From NCBI GenBank assembly GCA_963675435.1, contig OY776216.1, forward strand, positions 186,001 through 250,000: DNA of 64,000 nt, read 5' to 3'. The notes beneath the pieces were generated by a model, which was given only the letters and a program-made list of their open reading frames with translations, did no database searches and was not told where the DNA came from. The position numbers and the translations under genes were made by a program. Below, one piece after another: positions 51,031 to 58,836 of the stretch. The stretch is from Saccharicrinis sp963675435. Its GTDB lineage: Bacteria; Bacteroidota; Bacteroidia; Bacteroidales; Marinilabiliaceae. Position 1 is the stretch's first letter. Every line of letters starts with the position of its first letter.

Positions 51031-51345
51031 TTATCCAACTAAAATATCTTCAATTTGAATTTGAGAAAATTGTTGACGGTGACCATTTTTCTTCTTGTAA
51101 CCTTTTCTTCTTTTCTTTTTGAAAACAATTACCTTATCACCTTTAACATGAGAAAGAACTTTAGCAGTTACTTTCGCACCATCAACAACAGGAGCTCCAA
51201 CTTTAACTTCTCCTTCATTGTCAATCAACATTACTTTGTCAAATTCAACAGCAGCTCCTTCTTCAGAAGCTAAACGATGTACATAAATCTTGCTGTCTTT
51301 TTCTACTTTAAACTGTTGTCCTGCAATATCTACAATCGCGTACAT
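51031..51345 (-). CDS. rplU: 50S ribosomal protein L21
   Basis: The 104 residues match L21: YAIVDIAGQQFKVEKDSKIYV, then KVTAKVLSHVKGDKVIVFKKKRRKG and the C-terminal KKNGHRQQFSQIQI. First gene of the rplU-rpmA operon. Upstream lie a near-perfect Bacteroidota promoter and a leader of about 80 bases that can fold, so feedback control by a ribosomal protein is possible. Confidence 0.98.
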   Translation of the reverse strand: MYAIVDIAGQQFKVEKDSKIYVHRLASEEGAAVEFDKVMLIDNEGEVKVGAPVVDGAKVTAKVLSHVKGDKVIVFKKKRRKGYKKKNGHRQQFSQIQIEDILVG

Positions 51346-51360
51346 AACAATTATTTTAAA

Positions 51361-51425
51361 ATTTTATCCAGGAGGCGGACTTTCGCTCTCATTTCCAGTC
51401 ACTTTACCAAGCCTCTCAAGAAATA
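51361..51425 (-). promoter_or_regulatory. Possible structured leader of rplU-rpmA
   Basis: In the leader GAGGC and GCCTC, about 45 bases apart, can close a structure, and GACT/AGTC can form an inner stem around a GA-rich loop. The GC content is higher than in the surroundings. Ribosomal-protein operons often have such autoregulatory leaders. No known class was recognised. Confidence 0.45.
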
Positions 51426-51433
51426 TCGGAGTG

Positions 51434-51464
51434 CAAAATTATAAAATAATTCTGATCTCACAAA
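51434..51464 (-). promoter_or_regulatory. rplU promoter, full Bacteroidota consensus
   Basis: On the minus strand TTTG (51464-51461), 19 bases, then TAATTTTG (51441-51434). Both boxes and spacing match the consensus, making this the best promoter in the window. Confidence 0.8.
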
Positions 51465-51682
51465 AAAATAATTGTTAATTCAATGAATTTCAATACAATT
51501 ATAATAAAAATACACTAACTAAACTTAACCTTAAAAATACGATAGAACATTTTCAAATTGCCAGTGTTCCTAAGGTATTATAATAGATAATGGGAGTATT
51601 TATCGGGTGATGTTAAAAACAATTTGTTATATTTGTTTTATTATAGAAATATATACCGTACTTCGAAACACGAAGAAACTTT
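51465..51682. other. Divergent spacer between rplU and the bifunctional nuclease gene
   Basis: No gene was seen. It holds the plus-strand -7 element TATATTTG at 51628-51635, 48 bases before the nuclease start, and is otherwise AT-rich. Confidence 0.5.
51628..51635 (+). promoter_or_regulatory. -7 element of the bifunctional nuclease gene
   Basis: TATATTTG, an exact TAnnTTTG match. The -33 box is poor. Confidence 0.45.
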
Positions 51683-52276
51683 ATGAGCAAAAAAAAGATT
51701 AAACTTAATATATTAGGTCTGTCTTATAGTCAAACTCAATCTGGTGCTTACGCTTTAGTACTTGCAGAAGAAGAGGGAGAAAGAAGAATTCCGATCATTA
51801 TTGGTGGTGTTGAAGCACAATCTATTGCCATTAAACTTGAAGGACTTGAACCCCCCAGGCCCCTTACTCACGATCTGTTCTTAAACTTCTCAAGAGCTTT
51901 TGATATTGAAATAATTGAAGTGATTATTTATAAACTTGAAGAAGGCATTTTCTACTCAGAATTAGTATGCATCAAAGATGGACAAGAACTTAGAATTGAT
52001 TCACGAACATCTGATGCCGTTGCACTTTCGTTACGTTTCAACTGTCCTATATACACTTACGAATCCATTATTAAATCTGCAGGGATTGTTTTAGATGTAA
52101 ATGCAGAACATGAAACCGAGGTTAGTGAAAGCAATGTTGAAGACAATTCAGAAAGTAAATACTCTGATCTATCTATAGATGAATTAAACAAGATGCTTGA
52201 AAATGCCATTGGAAAAGAAGACTATGAAAAAGCTTCTGAAATCAGAGACGAAATAAAAAAAAGATCTAATCCCTAA
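51683..52276 (+). CDS. Bifunctional nuclease (DUF151) family protein with C-terminal UVR motif
   Basis: The 197 residues have the DUF151 core (about 1-130: LALAEEEGERRIPIIIGGVEAQ-like start, ESELVCIKDGQ-like centre, IDSRTSDAVALSLRFNCPIY) and a C-terminal UvrB/UvrC motif (LENAIGKEDYEKASEIRDEI). The domain is called bifunctional nuclease after a plant protein; DNA and RNA cleavage in bacteria is not well shown. An acidic linker (about 135-160) joins the parts. The transporter gene follows after 62 bases on the same strand. Confidence 0.9.
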   Translation: MSKKKIKLNILGLSYSQTQSGAYALVLAEEEGERRIPIIIGGVEAQSIAIKLEGLEPPRPLTHDLFLNFSRAFDIEIIEVIIYKLEEGIFYSELVCIKDGQELRIDSRTSDAVALSLRFNCPIYTYESIIKSAGIVLDVNAEHETEVSESNVEDNSESKYSDLSIDELNKMLENAIGKEDYEKASEIRDEIKKRSNP

Positions 52277-52338
52277 AATCCCTTTTAAAATTATAATCTA
52301 CACAGTCAACAAAAACAAACATCACATTTAATAATTTC

Positions 52339-53730
52339 ATGGTAAAAAAAATAATACCTGCCATTGTCATCTTACTATTTGCAATGGCTCAACCTTCATG
52401 GGCAAATTCTGTTGTTGATTACACCCAAAGCTCAGGTGTGTCAACTATGGGTATATTTAGGGGCATTTTAGGAATGGCTGTTATAATTGGCTTAGCCTAT
52501 CTGGCAAGCAACAACAAAAAAGCAATTGACTGGAAAGTTGTTATTGGCGGCTTGGGTATGCAATTGGTTTTAGCTGTTTGCGTACTTTATATTCCATTTG
52601 TTCAAAATGTTTTTGAATTTTTTGGGAAACTTTTCACCCTTGTACTTGACTTTACAAAAGTAGGTACTGAATTTTTAGTAGGAGATTTTCTTGACACCTC
52701 GAAATTTGGATACATATTTATGTTTCAAATTCTGCCAACTATTATATTCTTCTCTGCACTTACAAGTGTACTATTTTATTTAGGTGTAATACAAAAAGTA
52801 GTATGGGCATTAGCATGGTTACTCACAAAAACCCTAAAATTATCTGGTGCTGAAAGCTTATCTGTTGCAGGTAATATCTTTTTAGGACAAACAGAAGCTC
52901 CATTAATGATTAAGGCCTATTTGCCCAAAATGAACCCTTCAGAAATGTTTTTGGTAATGACTGGAGGTATGGCAACTGTTGCAGGTGGTGTACTTGCTGC
53001 ATACATCGGCTTTTTAGGAGGAGATGATCCTGCAATGAGATTAATGTTTGCTAAACACTTATTAACAGCATCAGTAATGGCAGCTCCTGGTGCCGTGGTC
53101 ATTTCAAAAATAATAGTCCCTCAAACTGACAATATTGAATCAGAGGTAAAAATATCCATGGATAAAATTGGTAGCAATATTTTAGATGCAATGAGCAACG
53201 GTACTAGTGAAGGTCTAAAACTCGCTGCAAACGTCGGTGCAATGCTTCTTGTATTCTTTGCTTTTATTGCCATGGTAAATTACACATTTACTAAAATTGG
53301 TGACTGGACTGCTTTAAATGATTTAATCGTTCAAGTTACCAATGGACAATACACTCAATTCAATTTAGAATTTATTTTGGGATACACCATGGCTCCACTA
53401 ATGTGGTTAATAGGAGTTCCTTCCAATGATATATCACAAGTAGGACAATTATTAGGTGAAAAAATTATTGCCAGTGAATTTGTTGGCTACACCAGCTTAG
53501 CAAAAATGAAAGCTGGCCATTTAATTGCTCATTCAAAATCAATGATTATGGCTACATATATGCTTTGTGGTTTCGCCAACTTTGCATCAATTGGTATTCA
53601 GATTGGTGGTATCGGAGGCCTGGCTCCTAAAAAGAGAAGCTTTCTATCTAAATTTGGAATCAGAGCATTAATTGCAGGTACTTTAGCATCACTAATGTCG
53701 GCCACTATTGTTGGTATGATTCTAGGTTAA
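52339..53730 (+). CDS. Concentrative nucleoside transporter (CNT/NupC family)
   Basis: Inner-membrane, ion-driven nucleoside importer with about 9-10 helices over 463 residues. An N-terminal helix (IIPAIVILLFAMAQPSWA) reads as a cleavable signal, which is unusual but known in Bacteroidota members. The CNT core has SAESLSVAGNIFLGQTEAPL-type residues (visible as GAESLSVAGNIFLGQTEAPL), FLVMTGGMATVAGGVLAAYI and CGFANFASIGIQIGGIGGL near the end. The coupling ion (sodium or proton) cannot be told. It follows the nuclease gene. Confidence 0.93.
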   Translation: MVKKIIPAIVILLFAMAQPSWANSVVDYTQSSGVSTMGIFRGILGMAVIIGLAYLASNNKKAIDWKVVIGGLGMQLVLAVCVLYIPFVQNVFEFFGKLFTLVLDFTKVGTEFLVGDFLDTSKFGYIFMFQILPTIIFFSALTSVLFYLGVIQKVVWALAWLLTKTLKLSGAESLSVAGNIFLGQTEAPLMIKAYLPKMNPSEMFLVMTGGMATVAGGVLAAYIGFLGGDDPAMRLMFAKHLLTASVMAAPGAVVISKIIVPQTDNIESEVKISMDKIGSNILDAMSNGTSEGLKLAANVGAMLLVFFAFIAMVNYTFTKIGDWTALNDLIVQVTNGQYTQFNLEFILGYTMAPLMWLIGVPSNDISQVGQLLGEKIIASEFVGYTSLAKMKAGHLIAHSKSMIMATYMLCGFANFASIGIQIGGIGGLAPKKRSFLSKFGIRALIAGTLASLMSATIVGMILG

Positions 53731-53811
53731 ATAAAAATTTGCAACTATTTATGTAACCAATCATACTTTATAAGCGTCACATCTTTATATAAATTTAAAT
53801 CCTATACTGAG

Positions 53812-54843
53812 ATGAAAAAAACACTTTCAATGGCGCTTTTGGTTATATTCATAAATAGTTGCATTACTATCGATACAGGCGCTCAAAAGTTTACAATTGA
53901 TCAGATTGAAAAGAACTTTGACAACATAGTAACTATTGATGTTAAAGGTTCTTTTTGCAAAGTTAAAGTCAACAGTCATGCATCAGCCAACATTAATTTT
54001 ACGGGGGAGATAAAAAGTAACAAGGAACGTGATGACCTCAAAATAAAATATGAAATTAATGGAAATACCCTTGAGGTTTGGATTGATAAACCCAGATCTC
54101 TAAGTGGTTCTTTGGGTGGATATTTAAATTTCCTTGTTCCCTTAAATACTAATATTAACATAAAGAACTCTTCAGGCAGTATTGATGTAAAAAACATTGG
54201 GCAAAGCACGGTGACATTAGTTGCAAGCTCAGGAAGTATTATGGCAAGCAACATCAACAGCAGTATCAAAGCCACAACAAGTTCTGGAAGCATAAAAGCG
54301 AATAACATTACAGGAAGTATCAATGCTATAAGTTCATCAGGAAGCCATATGCTTGAGAACATTGGCGAGAACGTAAACTCTTCTTTATCGTCAGGAAATA
54401 TTAAAATCAGCCAGGTAAAAGGTTATGTTAAGAGCAACTCATCATCAGGTTCACAATATATTAACGGAGTTGAAGCTGGATTAGAAAGTTCTGCCACTTC
54501 AGGAAGCATTAAAATCGAGAATGTTAATGGTGATGTTTATTCCCAAACCAGCTCAGGAAGTATTAAACTAAACAACATTAGAGGAATCCTATCATTAATA
54601 TCTTCAAGTGGTAGTCAGTATGGTACTGGCATCACTTTAACCGGAGATTCTTCATTTAAAAGCTCTTCTGGTAGTATTAATATGAAACTTACTAACACCC
54701 CTGAGGAATTATCATTTAAATTACAGGCTTCTTCTGGAGGATTAAATGCAAAAGGAAGTTCAGATAAGAAAAAATTAAATATTGAAAGAGGTAGCATACA
54801 CATCAATGGAATATCTTCATCAGGCAGTCAATCCTATCAATAA
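53812..54843 (+). CDS. DUF4097-type beta-repeat lipoprotein (putative adhesin)
   Basis: The 343 residues start with a signal that has a lipobox-like FINSC, suggesting a lipid-anchored protein. A short N-terminal strand domain (30-105) is followed by about eleven repeats of 18-22 residues, each with an SSGS-like turn: NSSGSIDVKNI, ASSGSIMASNI, TSSGSIKANNI, SSSGSHMLENI and so on. Such repeats form a right-handed beta-helix or stacked sheet. The role of DUF4097 proteins is unknown; adhesion or envelope sensing has been suggested. It has its own terminator. Confidence 0.85.
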   Translation: MKKTLSMALLVIFINSCITIDTGAQKFTIDQIEKNFDNIVTIDVKGSFCKVKVNSHASANINFTGEIKSNKERDDLKIKYEINGNTLEVWIDKPRSLSGSLGGYLNFLVPLNTNINIKNSSGSIDVKNIGQSTVTLVASSGSIMASNINSSIKATTSSGSIKANNITGSINAISSSGSHMLENIGENVNSSLSSGNIKISQVKGYVKSNSSSGSQYINGVEAGLESSATSGSIKIENVNGDVYSQTSSGSIKLNNIRGILSLISSSGSQYGTGITLTGDSSFKSSSGSINMKLTNTPEELSFKLQASSGGLNAKGSSDKKKLNIERGSIHINGISSSGSQSYQ

Positions 54844-54863
54844 TACAATAAAAAATCATTCCG

Positions 54864-54890
54864 AAAGCCGCTCATAATGCGGCTTTTTTT
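54864..54890 (+). terminator. Intrinsic terminator of the DUF4097-type gene
   Basis: AAAGCCGC (54864-54871) pairs with GCGGCTTT (54879-54886), followed by T to 54890. Confidence 0.9.
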
Positions 54891-54953
54891 ATTTATTATT
54901 TGGGCATATAAAAACAAAATTAATATCTTGTATTCAACCTAAATAATGCACTC

Positions 54954-55616
54954 ATGGATTCTTTTGATTATACAATAAATTACCAGTTACAATCTGATCT
55001 TGATGATGAAAATCCAGACAGATATGCCAATCACTACGAAGCAGAGGTATTAGTTTATAAGCCTTCCGGAGAACTATTAAAAATAGGACGGATGCTTTTT
55101 AGCATTGTACTAATAAACCAGATTATAGATCAAAAATACAACATGTTCCATGTTTTTAACTCCTCCGCTCAGGTAATGGATTTCGGCTTGCAGTTTATTG
55201 ATTTTACAAACAATGAATACAATGAATTTTTCATGAAGTATGCGGATTCTGACATGTACTTAGAAAACTTTTTATTAATAACCGAATATGAATTACTCCC
55301 AGCTTTTAGAGGAAAAAATCTTGGAAGTAAAATATTGAAAGATTTATACACCCGATTTAGTTATGGTATTGGAGCCATATTTATTAACTCTACCCCATTT
55401 CAAAAAACCAATATGGATAATATTGATGAAGATCATTATGAGGATGATGACTTTTTAACAGCCTTATCTTTTGATGATTCTGAGTTTGATGAAGAAACTG
55501 CTCAATTAAAAATTAAAGCATTTTTTCAAAGATCAGGTTTTAAGTATTTGGTAAGAGATTATTTTTATATCAATACACATTTTCACCAGCCAAAACTTAT
55601 GGCTGCAGATTGGTAA
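54954..55616 (+). CDS. GNAT-like acyltransferase-fold protein
   Basis: The 220 residues contain a stretch LLITEYELLPAFRGKNLGSK, which matches the acetyl-CoA binding strand and loop of GNAT enzymes (R-G-K-x-L-G as Q/RxxGxG/A). The N-terminal half is beta-rich, and an acidic insert (DNIDEDHYEDDDFLTALSFDD) separates it from a last part with YLVRDYFYIN. No catalytic residue can be named, and I do not recognise the family. It is soluble and transcribed alone between two terminators. Confidence 0.6.
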   Translation: MDSFDYTINYQLQSDLDDENPDRYANHYEAEVLVYKPSGELLKIGRMLFSIVLINQIIDQKYNMFHVFNSSAQVMDFGLQFIDFTNNEYNEFFMKYADSDMYLENFLLITEYELLPAFRGKNLGSKILKDLYTRFSYGIGAIFINSTPFQKTNMDNIDEDHYEDDDFLTALSFDDSEFDEETAQLKIKAFFQRSGFKYLVRDYFYINTHFHQPKLMAADW

Positions 55617-55643
55617 AAAAGCTATCTACATTGATAGCTTTTT
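55615..55643. terminator. Bidirectional terminator between the GNAT-like gene and aroK
   Basis: AAAAAGCTATC (55616-55626) pairs with GATAGCTTTTT (55633-55643) around TACATT; A and T runs on both sides serve both convergent genes. Confidence 0.92.
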
Positions 55644-55653
55644 ATTACCCCTA

Positions 55654-56169
55654 TTATTTTTCTTTTTGAATAAGATCTACAAAATCCAGAACCTCCCAAA
55701 GCGTTCCATCTGCTATTACTTTGGCTTTTGAATAAAAAGATTCTCTTTCATTCAGTTTTTTAGCAATATAATCCAAAAGTTCTTCACCATTTTTATTGGC
55801 AACTAAAGGTCTTTGCGATTTTGACGAGCGCAACCGATCATTTAATACTTCCGAACTTAGTTTTAGATAAATTGTTAAACCTGTAGCATTCATTACTTCC
55901 ATATTATTGAAAAAACATGGCGTACCACCCCCTGCACCAATAATAACTTTATCAAAATCACTTACTTCACGAAGACATTTTGCTTCAATCTCCCTGAACC
56001 CATCCTCTCCACTATCTTCAAAAATTTGCGATATAGTTTTATGGTACTTATGCTCAATAAAATGATCAAGATCTAAAAAAGTCCAGCCGTCCATAGCATC
56101 AGCCACCCATCGTCCCATGGTTGACTTTCCACTACCCATAAATCCTATTAAATAAACCCTCTTAACCAT
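55654..56169 (-). CDS. aroK: Shikimate kinase
   Basis: Phosphorylates shikimate in aromatic amino-acid synthesis. The 171 residues start MVKRVYLIGFMGSGKSTMG (Walker A), then FLDLDHFIEHKYHKTISQIF with the conserved DxD-like acids, FREIEAKCLREV, GAGGGTPCF (substrate loop), and the lid arginine in RSSKSQRPL. An ORF starting at 56226 would overlap parC by over 50 bases; the ATG at 56169 gives the normal family start, one base after the parC stop, so translation is coupled to parC. Confidence 0.92.
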   Translation of the reverse strand: MVKRVYLIGFMGSGKSTMGRWVADAMDGWTFLDLDHFIEHKYHKTISQIFEDSGEDGFREIEAKCLREVSDFDKVIIGAGGGTPCFFNNMEVMNATGLTIYLKLSSEVLNDRLRSSKSQRPLVANKNGEELLDYIAKKLNERESFYSKAKVIADGTLWEVLDFVDLIQKEK

Positions 56170-56170
56170 A

Positions 56171-58807
56171 TTAGAATAATGACATTTGGTTTTCATCATC
56201 TTCACCTCCTTCATGGTCGTGATCATGATCTATCTCCTCTGGCTCTTCAGGTTCAGACTTAACAATTACAGGTTCGAGTTCATTAATTTTTGATACCTGA
56301 TAAGTCGTCAATCTCTTTCCTCTGGCCTTAAAGCTCTTTACTCCGATAAATTCATCCACTTCAACAATCATTTTATCCCGCTCTTTATCTTCTCCACCAA
56401 ATTTTACTTCCAACCTTGGATAGTCAACAGTAGTAACTCTTACAAGATATGATTTGGAGTTTTCCCCAATAAAACTCTGTGCTTTTAATGACGACTCCAA
56501 TTGGAATCTTTTTAAGTAATAATACTTCTGATCTGCATCAAAATAAGCAACAGACCACACTTTATCCTGATTAAATTTTTCAATTATTAGAATATTATCC
56601 TCGTAATGATTTGTTAAATCAAAATTAGTATGATAAAACTGTCCATCTTTTGTTATAACAAGAATTAAATCATCTGCATGGAATTCACCTAAATAATCTC
56701 CTCTACTTTCAGAATTAATTCTTAATACATCTTTATCGAACCAAATCTTACGACCACCAAGAGTCGAAACACCTTTCTTTCTTAGCGAAACTTTTTGAAC
56801 CTCATATTTAGTAAGAATATTACCCATAGCTCCACGACCTTTAATAGCCAACTCTGCCATATCGTAATCAAAAATAAGATTCCTGATTCTGGCTTTAGGT
56901 CTTAAAATAATTTTAAGCACCTCAGCTTCGCCATTAGGATTCGCACTAAAGTACAACACATCAGAACCCTTTGTACCTTTAGTTAAATCGTAAACTTTAT
57001 CCCTGGTAATTCCTGTAACCGCAAAACGCTTTACATACACACTACCAACTTTTCCATCACGATAAACCACATTGTATATAGTACGTTTATCAGCCTTTTT
57101 AAACACGGCCAAATGGATGATTCCTTTTCCAATAAATGCCTTATCTGAAACCTTCGTTATCAGATATCTTCCATCCTTATAGAAAAGAATAATATCATCG
57201 ATATCAGAACAATCGGATACAAATTCATCCTTACGCAGCGTGGTTCCCATAAAACCTTCCTGACGATTTATGTAAAGCTTTTCGTTTTTAACAACTACTT
57301 TACTTGCTTCAATATTCTCAAAGCTTCGTATTTCTGTTTGACGAGGAAAGTTCTTTCCATACGTCTTTTTTATATGCTTAAAGTAATTTATTGAATACGG
57401 AATTATATGCTCCAGATTATAAGCAATCTGCTCCATTTCTTCTTCAAGTGAAGCAATATATTCATCTGCTTTATTAGAATCGAATCGTGAAATTCTTTTA
57501 ATTCTTATTTCTGTAAGCTTAATAATATCATCACGTGTTACTTCTCTTCTTAATGTCTTTTTAAAGGGATCCAAACCATGATCAATAGTTTGAATGATGG
57601 CTTCCATTGTTTCACAATCCTCAATTTTTTGATAGATTTTATTCTCTATAAAAATCCTTTCTAGCGAAGCAAAGTGCCATGCCTCTTCAAGTTCACCCCT
57701 TCTAATCTCAAGTTCCCTGGTAAGGAGGTGAACAGTATGTTCTGTATTTTTTCTTAAAACTTCGGAAACACCTATAAACTTAGGTGTATTATTTTCTATT
57801 AAACAACAGTTTGGAGATATTGAAACTTCACAATCAGAAAATGCATAAAGTGCATCAATCGTCTTATCTGTTGAAACTCCTGCAGGCAAATGAATTAAGA
57901 TTTCGACATTTTCAGCTGTATTATCATCAATCTTTTTTATCTTAATCTTTCCTTTTTCATTAGCTTTAATTATGGATTCAATTAAAGTAGTTGTATTTTT
58001 CCCATAAGGAATATCTGTAATATTCAGCGTCCTGTTATCTTGCTTTACAATCTTTGCCCTAACCTTAACAGCTCCACCTCTTATTCCATCATTATACCTC
58101 GAAACATCAATCATTCCACCGGCAGGAAAATCTGGGAAAATTTCAAAATTCTTCCCCTCTAAATGTGCAATCGATGCATCAATAAGTTCATTAAAGTTAT
58201 GCGGCAAAATTTTAGAAGCCAATCCAACTGCAATCCCTTCTACTCCCTGAGCCAATAACAAAGGAAATTTTACAGGTAGTGTTATAGGTTCCTTATTACG
58301 GCCATCATAACTCATTTTCCAAAGTGTTGTTTTAGGATTAAAAACAACTTCCTGAGCAAACTTGGTTAAACGAGCCTCAATATATCGTGGCGCAGCAGCA
58401 CCATCACCGGTAGCCACATTACCCCAGTTACCCTGAGTATCAATTAAAAGATTTTTTTGCCCTAATTGCACCAAAGCATCTCCAATAGATGCATCTCCAT
58501 GAGGGTGAAACTGCATCGTAAAACCAATGATATTCGCTACTTTATTATAACGACCATCATCCATTCTACGCATGGCATGCAATATCCTACGCTGTACAGG
58601 TTTTAATCCATCATTAATATGTGGAACTGCACGCTCAAGTATAACATAAGAGGCATAATCCAAAAACCAGCCTTTAAACATACCTCCCAGATGAGATATT
58701 TTTACATCAGAGCCTTGATCTTCGGAACTATTACTTTGTTCTGAGTTATTATCTTCAGGATTTAGGTTTGTTTCTTCGTCACTTGGGTTATTAATATCTT
58801 CGCTCAT
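56171..58807 (-). CDS. parC: DNA topoisomerase IV subunit A
   Basis: Breaks and rejoins DNA to unlink chromosomes. The 878 residues have an acidic Asn/Ser-rich N-terminal tail (1-33), the winged helix and tower with the active-site tyrosine in GDGAAAPRYIEARL (Y142), the coiled coil with FDSNKADEYIASLEEEMEQIA, and a C-terminal beta-pinwheel (about 530-830). The pairing with parE rather than a gyrA-like gene suggests topo IV; the pinwheel lacks an obvious GyrA box. The last residues (EDDENQMSLF) end in a clamp-binding-like pentapeptide. It follows parE by 29 bases. Confidence 0.92.
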   Translation of the reverse strand: MSEDINNPSDEETNLNPEDNNSEQSNSSEDQGSDVKISHLGGMFKGWFLDYASYVILERAVPHINDGLKPVQRRILHAMRRMDDGRYNKVANIIGFTMQFHPHGDASIGDALVQLGQKNLLIDTQGNWGNVATGDGAAAPRYIEARLTKFAQEVVFNPKTTLWKMSYDGRNKEPITLPVKFPLLLAQGVEGIAVGLASKILPHNFNELIDASIAHLEGKNFEIFPDFPAGGMIDVSRYNDGIRGGAVKVRAKIVKQDNRTLNITDIPYGKNTTTLIESIIKANEKGKIKIKKIDDNTAENVEILIHLPAGVSTDKTIDALYAFSDCEVSISPNCCLIENNTPKFIGVSEVLRKNTEHTVHLLTRELEIRRGELEEAWHFASLERIFIENKIYQKIEDCETMEAIIQTIDHGLDPFKKTLRREVTRDDIIKLTEIRIKRISRFDSNKADEYIASLEEEMEQIAYNLEHIIPYSINYFKHIKKTYGKNFPRQTEIRSFENIEASKVVVKNEKLYINRQEGFMGTTLRKDEFVSDCSDIDDIILFYKDGRYLITKVSDKAFIGKGIIHLAVFKKADKRTIYNVVYRDGKVGSVYVKRFAVTGITRDKVYDLTKGTKGSDVLYFSANPNGEAEVLKIILRPKARIRNLIFDYDMAELAIKGRGAMGNILTKYEVQKVSLRKKGVSTLGGRKIWFDKDVLRINSESRGDYLGEFHADDLILVITKDGQFYHTNFDLTNHYEDNILIIEKFNQDKVWSVAYFDADQKYYYLKRFQLESSLKAQSFIGENSKSYLVRVTTVDYPRLEVKFGGEDKERDKMIVEVDEFIGVKSFKARGKRLTTYQVSKINELEPVIVKSEPEEPEEIDHDHDHEGGEDDENQMSLF

Positions 58808-58836
58808 GCTTACAACTGCATTAAATATTGTTTATA

